64,000 bases of DNA from Pseudarthrobacter sp. fls2-241-R2A-127 (lineage in GTDB: Bacteria; Actinomycetota; Actinomycetes; Actinomycetales; Micrococcaceae). Under the pieces are notes generated by a model. The model was not told the DNA's origin. It searched no databases and saw only the letters and a program-made list of their open reading frames with translations. The translations under genes and the position numbers were made by a program. Positions 52,410 through 61,036 of this stretch are shown one piece after another. Position 1 is the first letter of the stretch; each line of letters begins with the position of its first letter. The stretch is from the NCBI RefSeq assembly GCF_030209355.1, contig NZ_JARVSF010000009.1:1-64000 (forward strand), in the 5' to 3' direction.

Positions 52410-53624
52410 TTAGTTCACCCCGGCCGCCACCGGAGCGGGCAAACCGAGCCACTCCCGGATTGCGGGCCCGTCGGCGTCCAGCAGGGGCGGCGCGGCATGA
52501 TCCGTCAGGGTGGTCTCGCCGGAATCCCCTTGTTCGAAGAACCGCAGCGGCGGTCCGGGGAGGCTGACCGTTCCGAGCAGCGGATGCTCCACTTCCACCA
52601 CGAGCCCCTGGGATGCCACCTGCTCCCAGGCGTACACCTCGTCCAGCGAGCGGACCTTCCCTGCCGGGATCCCGGCGTCGTTCAGTTTCTCCAGCAGTTC
52701 CGCCGCGCCATAGCCGGCAAAAGCGCGCTCGACGGCGGCAATCACCGCGCCGCGGTTCCGCACCCTTTCGGCGTTGCTGGCGAACCCGGGCGCCCCCGGG
52801 TCCAGGCCGAACGCGGCGGCGAAGGAAGCCCAGAGCTTTTCGCTGCCGACGCTGATCTGCACGCTCCCGTCCTTGCAGGTAAACAGCCCATAGGGGGCGA
52901 TGGAGGGATGGTGGTTGCCCTGCGCCTGCGGAACCTCGCCGGCCACGGTGGCCCGGGTGCCCTGGAAGGCGTGGACCCCGATGAGGGAGGCAAGCAGGGA
53001 GGTCCGGACCACCTTGCCCTGGCCGGTGCGTTCACGCTCAACCAGTGCCGCCAGTACGCCGGTGGCGCCGTTCATGCCGGCCAGCAGGTCAGCAATCGGA
53101 ACACCGACGCGCTGCGGATCGTCCGGGCCCGACCCCGTGAGCGACATGAGCCCGGCCTCGCCCTGCAGGATCTGGTCGTAGCCGCTGCGCCGCGATTCGG
53201 GCCCGTCATGGCCGAAGCCGGTTATGGAAAGGATCACCAGGCGGGGGTTGAGCTCATGGATGGCGGCTGTGGAGAAGCCCAGCCGGTCCATGACGCCGGG
53301 ACGGAAGTTCTCGATCACCACGTCCGCGTGCGCCAGCAGCCCGCGGAGTACGGCCCGCCCGTCCTGGCTCTTCAGGTCCAGGCTGATGGATTCCTTGTTG
53401 CGGTTGCAGGACATGAAGTAGGTGGACTGCAGGTCCTCTTCCGGGCCTACGAAGGGCGGTCCCCAGCCGCGGGTGTCATCCCCGGTGCCGGGGTTCTCCA
53501 CCTTGATGACGCGGGCGCCAAGGTCCGCCAGCATCATGCCGGCGTGGGGGCCTGCCAGTGCGCGGCTCAGGTCGACGACGGTGTGCCCGGCCAGGGGGCC
53601 TCGGGAATTTTCGGCTGTGCTCAT
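52410..53624 (-). CDS. Class III CoA-transferase (CaiB/BaiF family)
   Basis: A 404-residue enzyme moving CoA between carboxylic acids. The N-terminal HTVVDLSRALAGPHAGMMLADLGARVIKVENP and SISLDLKSQDGR segments are characteristic, ENFRPGVMDRLG follows, and the catalytic Asp is expected at 179 in VGVPIADLLAGM. It lies one base upstream of the carboxyltransferase gene, in one transcript with it. The context suggests malonate as acceptor or donor, but succinate, acetate or other acids are possible. Length is normal for the family. Confidence 0.93.
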   Translation of the reverse strand: MSTAENSRGPLAGHTVVDLSRALAGPHAGMMLADLGARVIKVENPGTGDDTRGWGPPFVGPEEDLQSTYFMSCNRNKESISLDLKSQDGRAVLRGLLAHADVVIENFRPGVMDRLGFSTAAIHELNPRLVILSITGFGHDGPESRRSGYDQILQGEAGLMSLTGSGPDDPQRVGVPIADLLAGMNGATGVLAALVERERTGQGKVVRTSLLASLIGVHAFQGTRATVAGEVPQAQGNHHPSIAPYGLFTCKDGSVQISVGSEKLWASFAAAFGLDPGAPGFASNAERVRNRGAVIAAVERAFAGYGAAELLEKLNDAGIPAGKVRSLDEVYAWEQVASQGLVVEVEHPLLGTVSLPGPPLRFFEQGDSGETTLTDHAAPPLLDADGPAIREWLGLPAPVAAGVN

Positions 53625-53682
53625 GTGCTGGGTTTCCTCTCTGAAGTGGGGGGCGGCGTGCGGTGCCGGGCGGCTGCGCCGG

Positions 53683-55050
53683 CTAGAGCCAGCCGGGGAC
53701 CACCAGTGCCAGCCAGGCCAGGATGGGTCCGGCCACGATCACGATGCCGCTGTAGCCGAGGATCTTCTTGTAGAACCGGTCCTTGTCCACGCCTTCCGGA
53801 GCATTGGCCAGGACCAGTGCCCCGTTGGTGGAGAACGGGGAGACGTCCACGATCGTGGCGGAGACGGCGAGGGCGCAGATGACGCCGACGGCGCCGATCT
53901 CGCCGGTGGAGAGGAACGGCACGGCCAGCGGGATAAGGGCGGCCAGGATGGCGGTGGAAGAGGCGAAGGCGGACACGATGGCGCCGATGAAGCAGATGAT
54001 GAGGGCTGCCAGCAGCGGCATTCCCATGCCGGCCACGCCGCTGGAGACGAACTCGATGGTCCCGGCTTCCTCCAGCACGCCGACGAACGTCAACATGCCG
54101 CAGATCAGCAGCACGGTGGACCAGCTGATCTTGTTGATGGCGCCTTTCTGGGCCGCGGGTGAAACCAGGGCAAGGACGATCGCGATGGTGATGGACACGA
54201 AGCCGACGTCCATCTTGAAGCCCAGGGCCACGACGGCCAGCACGATCAGGCCCGCAATGGTGACCAGTTGCGGAATCCGGTCCTTGCGTTCCTTGGTGGC
54301 GGCAACGCCGTCGCCTGCGGGGTCGCGGGGGCCGTACATGCCGGAGCCGAAGCCCTTGAACGGCACATCGGTGCCGGCTTTGGCGCCTACGCTGACCGCC
54401 ATCCGGGCCTCGGCGGCCTGCTCCACGAATTGACCCACCTTGGAGGACATGAGGTTCCTGCCGCCCAGGATCACAAAGAGGACCAAGGAGATGACCAGGT
54501 TGAAGATGAAGCTTGAGAGGAAGAGTGCGGCCGGGCTGAAGGCGAGATCGGTCTTGGCGATGATGCCGTTGACCGTGACGCCATAGACGGCGATGGGCGA
54601 GAAGCCGCCGGCCTGCGCGCCGTGGATCACCATCATGCCCATCAGCAGCGGGCTGATCTTGTACTTCCCGGCGAAGCTGAGGGCGATCGGGGCAATGATG
54701 GCGACGGCGGCGGGAGACAGTGCGCCCACGGCCGTGATGACGGCGGTGATGGCGAACATAACCCAGGGGATCAGGGCGACGCGGCTGCCCACCAGTTTGA
54801 CGGCGCCCCGGACCAGGAGGTCGATGGTGCCGTTGTTTTGCGCGATGGCGAACAGGTAGGTGACGCCGACGATTGTCAGGAAGAGGCCACCGGGGAAGTT
54901 GGCAAGGATGTCATTGGTGGACATGCCCAGCACGAGGGAGCCAAGCAGGAAGGCGCCGACGAAGGCGAGGGCGCCCATGTTGAGGGGCAGGACGGTGGCG
55001 AGCAGGAACATCGCCGCCAGGATGATGATCGATAAGACAGGAGCGGACAT
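53683..55050 (-). CDS. MatC-like dicarboxylate (malonate) carrier
   Basis: A 455-residue transporter with about 11-12 hydrophobic helices in two halves joined by a long polar loop (about residues 205-255). The N-terminal half (SAPVLSIIILAAMFLLATVLPLNMGALAFVGAFLLG, NFPGGLFLTIVGVTYLFAIAQNNGTIDLL) matches the MatC N-terminal domain of malonate/dicarboxylate carriers in the ion-transporter superfamily. ASSTAILAALIPLAVP in the second half is typical of the binding hairpin. GGAGG precedes the ATG at 55050. First gene of the leftward operon, divergent from a GntR regulator. Confidence 0.88.
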   Translation of the reverse strand: MSAPVLSIIILAAMFLLATVLPLNMGALAFVGAFLLGSLVLGMSTNDILANFPGGLFLTIVGVTYLFAIAQNNGTIDLLVRGAVKLVGSRVALIPWVMFAITAVITAVGALSPAAVAIIAPIALSFAGKYKISPLLMGMMVIHGAQAGGFSPIAVYGVTVNGIIAKTDLAFSPAALFLSSFIFNLVISLVLFVILGGRNLMSSKVGQFVEQAAEARMAVSVGAKAGTDVPFKGFGSGMYGPRDPAGDGVAATKERKDRIPQLVTIAGLIVLAVVALGFKMDVGFVSITIAIVLALVSPAAQKGAINKISWSTVLLICGMLTFVGVLEEAGTIEFVSSGVAGMGMPLLAALIICFIGAIVSAFASSTAILAALIPLAVPFLSTGEIGAVGVICALAVSATIVDVSPFSTNGALVLANAPEGVDKDRFYKKILGYSGIVIVAGPILAWLALVVPGWL

Positions 55051-55083
55051 CGTTGGTCCTCCATTGGTACGAAAGAATGTGAC

Positions 55084-55124
55084 GTGAGTTACTGGCTCAC
55101 TGGACTAGCCTCTTAGACAGTGAG
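55084..55124. promoter_or_regulatory. CTCACTG inverted repeats in the matC-gntR gap
   Basis: CTCACTG (55096-55102) and CAGTGAG (55118-55124) form a perfect 7-bp inverted repeat; GTGAG at 55084-55088 adds a third half-site seven bases before the first. A TTGACA on the minus strand overlaps 55131-55136, a likely -35 of the carrier operon. The arrangement fits a GntR operator array acting on both divergent genes. Confidence 0.5.
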
Positions 55125-55179
55125 TCTATCTGTCAATAGATGAAGGGGGTATTCTGGTCCCAGAACCTCGGGAGGAACT

Positions 55180-55878
55180 GTGGAAAAAACGGCACGGGCA
55201 GGCCTGGAACGGGTCTCGCGGCCCCGGCTCTACGAGCAGCTGGTGGAGCAGATCCTCGCCTACATCGAGTCGGCCCGGCTCCGCCCCGGGGACCTGCTGC
55301 CGGCCGAACGCGACCTTGCCGAGCGGCTGGGCGTTTCCCGCGCCACCCTGGCCCAGGCCCTGGTAGCCCTCGAAGTGCTGGGCGTGATCGACGTGCAGCA
55401 CGGCACCGGCGCAGTCCTGGCACGGCGCCCCAGCGTGGCATCCGTTATCAAGGGCCTGCGCGAGCACCAGAGCCGGCTGCCGGAAATCGTCGAAGCCCGC
55501 AGCACGCTGGAAGGCAAGCTCGCCGCACTGGCCGCCGAACGCCGGACCGCGGACGACCTCGCCGCCATCAACGACGCCCTGGACGTCATGGCCCGGGAAA
55601 TCAACGACGGCGACCGCGGCACCCATGGCGATGAACTCTTCCACCAGGCCATTACCGCGGCGGCCCACTCCTCCGTGCTGGCGCAGCTGATGGCCTTCAT
55701 CGCCGAGATGATCCTGGAAACCCGGATGGAATCGCTGGGCCAGCCCGGGCGTCCGGAACAGTCACTGGCGTCGCACCGGAAAATCGCCGACGCCATCCGC
55801 GCGCAGGATCCGGCCGCAGCGACGGAGGCCATGCTGGCGCATATCGACCTCGTCTCGGATGTGGAACTGCTCCGCTAG
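55180..55878 (+). CDS. GntR-family regulator, FadR/FCD subfamily
   Basis: A 232-residue regulator. The winged helix-turn-helix (about 15-80) has LYEQLVEQILAYIESARLRPGDLLPAERDLAERLGVSRATLAQALVALEVLGVI; the all-helical FCD effector domain follows, with ARSTLEGKLAALAAER, DELFHQAITAAAHSSVL and SHRKIADAI providing the metal-binding Asp and His residues. FCD domains bind carboxylic acids, which fits control of a malonate/dicarboxylate operon, as MatR does in rhizobia. Start GTG 55180 with GGGAGG upstream. Confidence 0.93.
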   Translation: MEKTARAGLERVSRPRLYEQLVEQILAYIESARLRPGDLLPAERDLAERLGVSRATLAQALVALEVLGVIDVQHGTGAVLARRPSVASVIKGLREHQSRLPEIVEARSTLEGKLAALAAERRTADDLAAINDALDVMAREINDGDRGTHGDELFHQAITAAAHSSVLAQLMAFIAEMILETRMESLGQPGRPEQSLASHRKIADAIRAQDPAAATEAMLAHIDLVSDVELLR

Positions 55879-55920
55879 CGGCAGCCGGCCGGGTTCTCGG
55901 CGGTAATTCCCCGCGCCGCA

Positions 55921-55956
55921 GGGACAGTTTCCCGCTTATGCGCAGGGGAACTGCCC
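55921..55956. terminator. Hairpin between gntR and the DUF4190 gene
   Basis: GGGACAGTTTCCC (55921-55933) pairs with 55945-55956 with one bulged A and one wobble. It lies between two convergent genes and could end both transcripts. Confidence 0.5.
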
Positions 55957-55985
55957 GTCCGGAGGGGACGTCAACAGGGACGCGC

Positions 55986-56489
55986 CTAGAAAGTCCCCGA
56001 ATTCGATCCGGTGGTGCTGGCGACGGTGAGGCCGATGATGAGCAGCAACCAGATGGCACCGTATCCCAGCAGGCACAGGTAGCCCAGCACCAGGCCGGAA
56101 ATGGACATCCCCTTCCCGGACGGCTCGCGCCTGAGGGCAAGGTGGCCGGTAATGATGGCGGCGAGTTGGGGAAGGATCAGCCAGCCCATGATGACCGAGG
56201 CGATGCCGCAGACCATGCTGGCGATGCTCAGGGTCTTCGGCTCTGCCGGGCTGCCGTAGTAGGCCGGCTGGCCAAAGTATTGCCCTTGGTTGTCCTGGGG
56301 CTGTGTGTACGGGGATTGGTTGTACTGGCCCTGGTTGTAGGTTGGGCCGTAGGGCGACTGGCCATATTGGCCTTGTCCGTACTGCGTCTGGCCGTACTGC
56401 GCCGGCGGCTGGTAGCTGGGCCACGGCGCATCGTTGGCCTGGTGGTCGGGACGCCGGTAGTCGGGCCCCTGGGACGGCTGGTCAGTCAT
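55986..56489 (-). CDS. DUF4190 membrane protein with Tyr/Gln-rich N-terminus
   Basis: A 167-residue protein. The N-terminal half (to about residue 80) is low-complexity, with repeated QYGQ, QGQY and QSPY units, likely disordered and outside or inside the membrane as a flexible tail. The C-terminal half is a DUF4190 domain with two hydrophobic segments (about 86-110 and 128-155) and the family-typical GHLALRREPSGKGMSISGLVLGYL between them. Function unknown. Proteins of this type are common in actinobacteria and often several per genome. Confidence 0.85.
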   Translation of the reverse strand: MTDQPSQGPDYRRPDHQANDAPWPSYQPPAQYGQTQYGQGQYGQSPYGPTYNQGQYNQSPYTQPQDNQGQYFGQPAYYGSPAEPKTLSIASMVCGIASVIMGWLILPQLAAIITGHLALRREPSGKGMSISGLVLGYLCLLGYGAIWLLLIIGLTVASTTGSNSGTF

Positions 56490-56523
56490 GGTTTCTCCCC
56501 TGTGGATCTGGCTCCAGCCTACT

Positions 56524-57120
56524 TCAGTGCAGGACCAGGCCGACGGCCAGCACCACCATCAAAACACCGATGCCGGCATCAATCCAACGCCAGCTGCGCG
56601 GATTGCCCAGGACGCCCGCCAGGGCCCGCGCCCCGTACCCCAGCACCGAGAACCACAGCACGCTTCCGGTCACGGCACCGGCGGCAAAAATCCAGCGCAA
56701 GTCCGGTCCCTGCTGGTTGGCCAGGCTGCCGAGCAGCACCACGGTGTCCAGGTAAACGTGGGGATTCAGGAACGTGAGGGCGGCCGTGGTGGCGAGCACA
56801 GAATGCCTGGAGCGGGGCGCCTGCTCCGCCAGCGCTGACGGCTTCGCCGCCGCCATGAAGGACCGCGCCGCGAACCACAGCAGGTAGGCGGCTCCGGCCC
56901 ACCTCAGGACTTCGAGAGCTTCGGGGAAACGGGTCACCACTGCTCCGATGCCGACGGTACCGCCAACTATCAGCAACGCGTCCCCCGCCATGCATACCGC
57001 CACCACCACGCCGACGTGCTCGCGGCGGATACCTTGCCGCAGCACGAAGGCGTTCTGGGCGCCGATCGCCACGATGAGCGCCAGCCCGGTCAGCATTCCG
57101 GTAGTCCACGAGGTCCACAT
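56524..57120 (-). CDS. lysE: LysE/ArgO-family amino-acid exporter
   Basis: Exports lysine and/or arginine across the membrane. The 198 residues have six hydrophobic helices and the family marks IVAIGAQNAFVLRQGIRREHV near the N-terminus and LTFLNPHVYLDTVVLLG at helix 4. It is divergent from the LysG-like regulator 71 bases away, the same arrangement as lysE-lysG in Corynebacterium. ATG 57120. Confidence 0.94.
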   Translation of the reverse strand: MWTSWTTGMLTGLALIVAIGAQNAFVLRQGIRREHVGVVVAVCMAGDALLIVGGTVGIGAVVTRFPEALEVLRWAGAAYLLWFAARSFMAAAKPSALAEQAPRSRHSVLATTAALTFLNPHVYLDTVVLLGSLANQQGPDLRWIFAAGAVTGSVLWFSVLGYGARALAGVLGNPRSWRWIDAGIGVLMVVLAVGLVLH

Positions 57121-57191
57121 GGTTTAGACGGTAGGTTTCGGCGCTATCTGTAGGCAAATGAATGATTCTAGGGACACATTAGAATTGCTTC

Positions 57192-58115
57192 ATGAATTTG
57201 GAGCATCTCAAGGCCCTGATCGCGGTCATTGATGAGGGAACGTTTGAGGCGGCGGCCGACCTCCTGCGGATCACGCCGTCGGCCGTCAGCCAACGGATCA
57301 AGGCACTCGAGGGATCCGTGGGCCAGGTCTTGGTGCGCCGCCGGCTCCCCTGCACCACCACGGACGCCGGCGCCCTGCTGCTGCGCATGGCACGGCAGGT
57401 GCAGGTGCTCGAGGCGGAGACGGCGGCGGCACTCGGTGCAGGGTCGCCCGCCCGCGCCCACCTTCCGGTGGCCATCAACGCGGATTCCCTGGCCACCTGG
57501 TTTGTCCCCGTCCTCCACCAGGCCGCCGGCTGGGAGGACGCCGTCCTGGACCTGCGCGTCGAAGACCAGGGCTACAGCAGCCAGCTGCTCCGCGAAGGCG
57601 AGGTGATGGGCGCCGTGACCTCTGATCCTGTGCCCGTCAGCGGGTGCCGGGCGGAAATGCTGGGTTCCATGAGGTACATCCCGGTGGCAAGCGCCGGACT
57701 GCGGCGCCGGTTTGCAGCCTCCGGCGGTGTTGACTGGGCAGCCATGCCCGTCCTGAAGTTCAACGCCAAGGACAACCTCCAGCAGCAACTGCTGGCGGCC
57801 AGGGGCATCGGGCAACCTCCCCCCACACACACCGTGCCGTCGTCGGAGGGTTTCTTCGCGGCGGTAAAGGCGGGCCTGGGCTGGGGCATGATCCCAGAGC
57901 TCCAACTCATGGAGGGATTTTCGGACGGCGCATTGGTCCGGCTGGCCGACGACTACCAGGATGTGGCCCTCTACTGGCAGGCCTGGACCCTCGATTCGGA
58001 CGGGCTCAACCGGATCACGCATGCGGTCCGGACCGCCGCCGAGGACAGGCTGCGCCCGGGCAGCGCGCCGGGTCTCAGCGGGCCAAGTAGGGCAGGATAT
58101 AAACGGCAAAAATGA
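57192..58115 (+). CDS. lysG: LysG/ArgP-type LysR regulator
   Basis: A 307-residue LysR-family activator of amino-acid export. The helix-turn-helix is LKALIAVIDEGTFEAAADLLRITPSAVSQRIKALEGSVGQVLVRR (about 6-50), with the ArgP/LysG hallmark of few basic changes around TPSAVSQRI. The effector domain binds basic amino acids in relatives. The C-terminus runs 41 bases into the convergent NERD gene; the last dozen residues (GPSRAGYKRQK) are probably a non-conserved extension after loss of an earlier stop. Confidence 0.93.
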   Translation: MNLEHLKALIAVIDEGTFEAAADLLRITPSAVSQRIKALEGSVGQVLVRRRLPCTTTDAGALLLRMARQVQVLEAETAAALGAGSPARAHLPVAINADSLATWFVPVLHQAAGWEDAVLDLRVEDQGYSSQLLREGEVMGAVTSDPVPVSGCRAEMLGSMRYIPVASAGLRRRFAASGGVDWAAMPVLKFNAKDNLQQQLLAARGIGQPPPTHTVPSSEGFFAAVKAGLGWGMIPELQLMEGFSDGALVRLADDYQDVALYWQAWTLDSDGLNRITHAVRTAAEDRLRPGSAPGLSGPSRAGYKRQK

Positions 58116-58995
58116 CGAAGGCCGCCAGGAGTGCCAGCTTCCCCCCGCTGGTGCCGCTCTGGTGCGCTTTGGCTTTCCCGCCCCGCCGGACCGCCGCTGC
58201 CGGGACGCCTGCCGCCGCTCCTGCCCGGGATCCGCCGGCAGGCAGGTTGCGGCCGGCCGGATGCCGGGACATGCTCCCGCTGTGGCCATTGCCATCACCG
58301 GGACGCCGCCCTTCCACCGCACCCGCCGCAGCGGGACCGGTAGGGGGCAGTGCCCCCGCCGGGCGCACCACGGTGCCGGGGCGGACGTTACGCAATGCGG
58401 TGATGCCAGGCTCCTGTTCATGGGTGAGCTGCTGGCCCAGTTGTTCGTACAACCCCACCACCGCCTGCGGGTCCAGCACCGGCGGAAGTGCCTCAATGGT
58501 CCGCACCACCCGCTGGGAACCGGCAACGGCAACATCCGACGCGGTCACCCCGAAGAGGTCCGGCTGCGCCGACATGCAGATGAGCGGACGCACCAGGCGC
58601 CGGTGCTGGGGGGCCAGCACCGAGGCGACGGCGGCGCACTGGGCCAGCGCCCCTTCCACAGCCTGGGTCCGCGCGTAGCGGCCCTGCCAGAGCACACCGG
58701 ACACCACCCGCACTTCGCCGGTCCAGTTCTTCGAATCAACCACCACTACCCCGCCGGGGCCCACCAGGACATGGTCAAGGTTGGCCTTGGGCCGGCCCGG
58801 CCAGTGGACATCATGCAGAACGTACCAGCCACGCGGGACCAGTTCGCTGAGTTTGTCCGCCACCACCCGTTCGCCCAGGGCTCCAGCATCCCAGGCCTTG
58901 GTGGATCGTTCGGCCTCATCCAGCTGGCGCTTCAGCCTGGCAACACGCTCGGCAGCGAGCCTGGACTGTTCGGCTGCCCCGTCTCCTGCCCCCAT
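58075..58995 (-). CDS. NERD-domain protein with C-terminal membrane anchor
   Basis: A 306-residue protein. An N-terminal coiled coil (about 8-34) is followed by a NERD domain (about 38-150), a predicted nuclease-related fold: GALGERVVADKL, NLDHVLVGPGGVVVVDSKNWTGEV with the Asp/Asp-x-Lys residues of a PD-(D/E)xK-like site. A Gly/Ala/Pro-rich linker leads to one C-terminal membrane helix (about 285-303). NERD proteins are thought to act in DNA processing, but no activity is established. The 3' end overlaps the lysG gene by 41 bases. Confidence 0.85.
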   Translation of the reverse strand: MGAGDGAAEQSRLAAERVARLKRQLDEAERSTKAWDAGALGERVVADKLSELVPRGWYVLHDVHWPGRPKANLDHVLVGPGGVVVVDSKNWTGEVRVVSGVLWQGRYARTQAVEGALAQCAAVASVLAPQHRRLVRPLICMSAQPDLFGVTASDVAVAGSQRVVRTIEALPPVLDPQAVVGLYEQLGQQLTHEQEPGITALRNVRPGTVVRPAGALPPTGPAAAGAVEGRRPGDGNGHSGSMSRHPAGRNLPAGGSRAGAAAGVPAAAVRRGGKAKAHQSGTSGGKLALLAAFVIFAVYILPYLAR

Positions 58996-59235
58996 TGGAC
59001 GTCCCCGCTTCCTTGCCGGACGGGCCGATCGGCGGGTGCCGCCGTCGTCCGTTGCTTGCGCTTGTGTGCCTGGAATTTTCTTGAAAATAGCAGGGCGCTG
59101 AAGGGCCGGTATATAGGTACTTTCGCGGCCCTGTACTCAGGTTGACTACTTGGTTGATGACGTTATTGCGTGTCACACCGTCCGGATCATGGGCAATTCG
59201 TTTTGACTCCCGCCAGGTTCTGGCATGCTGGTCCC
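58996..59235. other. Gene-free stretch between the NERD gene and pgm
   Basis: 240 bases between divergent genes. The middle (59080-59170) is AT-richer than average and should hold both promoters; no pair of boxes stands out clearly. No hairpin, repeat or coding frame of interest is seen. Confidence 0.3.
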
Positions 59236-60909
59236 ATGGCTAGCCGCGCGGGTACAGTTGCCCAACCCCAGGACCTTGTTGACATCACTGCGCTCCTTGA
59301 CGCGTATTACGACATCGCGCCGGACCTGGGTGATCCCGGCCAGCGCGTGGTGTTCGGCACCTCCGGGCACCGGGGCTCCAGCCTCAAGGCGTCCTTCAAC
59401 GAGCCGCACATCGTGGCCATTACCCAGGCGATCGTGGAATACCGGGCGGCGCAGGGCGTCACCGGCCCGCTGTTCCTGGCCAAGGACACCCACGCCTTGA
59501 GCGAACCGGCGCAGAACTCCGCCCTGGAGGTGCTCGCCGCCAACGGCGTCCACGTCCTGGTGGACGCCCGCCACGGTTACACCCCCACCCCGGCACTGAG
59601 CCACGCCATCCTCACGTACAACAGGAAGGCCGCGCCGGGAGCGCCGCAGGCTGACGGGATCGTGGTGACCCCCAGCCACAACCCGCCCGCTGATGGCGGC
59701 TTCAAGTACAACCCCCCGCACGGCGGGCCCGCGGACTCGGACGCCACCGGCTGGATCGCCAACCGCGCCAACGAACTGCTGGAGAACGGGCTGCGCGGCG
59801 TCAAGCGGATCCCGCTGGCGGACGCGCAGGCCGCGGACACCACGGGCAAGTTCGATTTCCTGAGCAGCTATGTGGATGACCTTCCGTCCGTCCTGAACCT
59901 TGACGCCATCCGCGAGGCCGGGGTCCGCATCGGCGCCGATCCGATGGGCGGCGCGTCGGTGGACTACTGGGGCGAGATCGCCGAACGGCACCACCTGAAC
60001 CTCACCGTGGTGAACCCCACCGTGGACCCGCAGTGGGCATTCATGACCCTGGACTGGGACGAGAAGATCCGGATGGACTGCTCGTCCCCGTCCGCCATGG
60101 CGTCCCTGATCAGCCGGATGTCAGTGGGGGCGGACGGTTCCGTGCCCTTCGACATTGCCACCGGCAACGACGCCGACGCCGACCGCCACGGGATCGTCAC
60201 GCCTGTTGTTGATGGGGTGGGCGGGCTGATGAACCCGAACCACTACCTGGCCGTCGCCATCGATTACCTCTACCGCAACCGCAGCGGCTGGAACCCCGAA
60301 TCCGTGGTGGGCAAAACCCTGGTGTCCTCCTCGATCATCGACCGGGTGGCGCAGAGCCTGGGCCGCAAGCTGGTGGAGGTTCCCGTAGGGTTCAAGTGGT
60401 TCGTCCCGGGCCTGCTCTCCGGTGAGGGTGCATTCGGTGGCGAGGAATCCGCCGGCGCGTCCTTCAACAAGCTGGACGGCAGCGTGTGGACCACGGACAA
60501 GGACGGCATCCTGCTGGCACTGCTGGCCTCCGAGATCACGGCCGTGACCGGCAAGTCGCCGTCGCAGCTGTACAAGGGGCTGACGGACCAGTTCGGCGCC
60601 CCCGTCTACGCACGCATTGACGCTGCCGCCACGCGCGAGCAGAAGTCCAAGCTGGGCAAGCTCTCCGCCGCGGACGTCACGGCCACGGAACTGGCCGGCG
60701 AGGCGATCACTGCCAAACTCACCGAGGCTCCCGGCAACGGCGCTGCCATCGGCGGCCTGAAAGTCGTCACCGAGAACGCCTGGTTCGCCGCCCGCCCGTC
60801 CGGTACCGAGGATGTCTACAAGATCTACGCCGAGTCCTTCAAGGGCGAGGACCACCTCAAGCAGGTCCAGGCCGAGGCCAAGGCGCTGGTGGACAGCGTC
60901 ATCGCCTGA
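59236..60909 (+). CDS. pgm: Phosphoglucomutase (alpha-D-glucose specific)
   Basis: Interconverts glucose-1-phosphate and glucose-6-phosphate, linking glycolysis to glycogen, trehalose and wall-sugar synthesis. The 557 residues show [11 protein letters not shown] (about 40-50), the phosphoserine loop VVTPSHNPP with Ser147, the Mg-binding [10 protein letters not shown] (about 310), the sugar loop GGEESAGAS and the phosphate loop [16 protein letters not shown] near the end. The ATG at 59236 gives the family-typical start ([14 protein letters not shown]). Monocistronic, with a hairpin cluster downstream. Confidence 0.97.
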   Translation: MASRAGTVAQPQDLVDITALLDAYYDIAPDLGDPGQRVVFGTSGHRGSSLKASFNEPHIVAITQAIVEYRAAQGVTGPLFLAKDTHALSEPAQNSALEVLAANGVHVLVDARHGYTPTPALSHAILTYNRKAAPGAPQADGIVVTPSHNPPADGGFKYNPPHGGPADSDATGWIANRANELLENGLRGVKRIPLADAQAADTTGKFDFLSSYVDDLPSVLNLDAIREAGVRIGADPMGGASVDYWGEIAERHHLNLTVVNPTVDPQWAFMTLDWDEKIRMDCSSPSAMASLISRMSVGADGSVPFDIATGNDADADRHGIVTPVVDGVGGLMNPNHYLAVAIDYLYRNRSGWNPESVVGKTLVSSSIIDRVAQSLGRKLVEVPVGFKWFVPGLLSGEGAFGGEESAGASFNKLDGSVWTTDKDGILLALLASEITAVTGKSPSQLYKGLTDQFGAPVYARIDAAATREQKSKLGKLSAADVTATELAGEAITAKLTEAPGNGAAIGGLKVVTENAWFAARPSGTEDVYKIYAESFKGEDHLKQVQAEAKALVDSVIA

Positions 60910-60938
60910 CCCGACGCCCCATCACATCCTGCCGGTAA

Positions 60939-60980
60939 AAACCGAACGCCCCATCACGAAAGTGATGGGGCGTTCGGTTT
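60939..60980. terminator. 19-bp perfect hairpin with GAAA loop after pgm
   Basis: The arm at 60939-60957 (AAACCGAACGCCCCATCAC) is the exact reverse complement of 60962-60980, enclosing a GAAA tetraloop. The rightward stem ends in TTT. It lies 30 bases past pgm and 57 bases before the stop of the convergent nitroreductase gene, and can terminate both. Confidence 0.8.
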
Positions 60981-61025
60981 AAGGACGCAGAAAGTGATGG
61001 GGCGTTCGGTTTAGGGACGCAGGAG
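60962..61025 (+). repeat. 32-bp tandem repeat of the hairpin arm
   Basis: The unit beginning GTGATGGGGCGTTCGGTTT at 60962 recurs at 60994, two copies of about 32 bases that differ at a few positions near the unit end. A degenerate copy of the opposite arm (GACGCCCCATCAC, 60913-60925) lies upstream, so the element has been duplicated more than once. Confidence 0.8.
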
Positions 61026-61036
61026 GTGGTGGAGCG

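Noticed and set aside
16890-61012. Insertion sequence or CRISPR origin for the palindromes
   Set aside because: No transposase-like frame, target duplication, regularly spaced repeats or cas genes are present. The palindromes differ in sequence from each other, except the pair around the putative nuclease gene.
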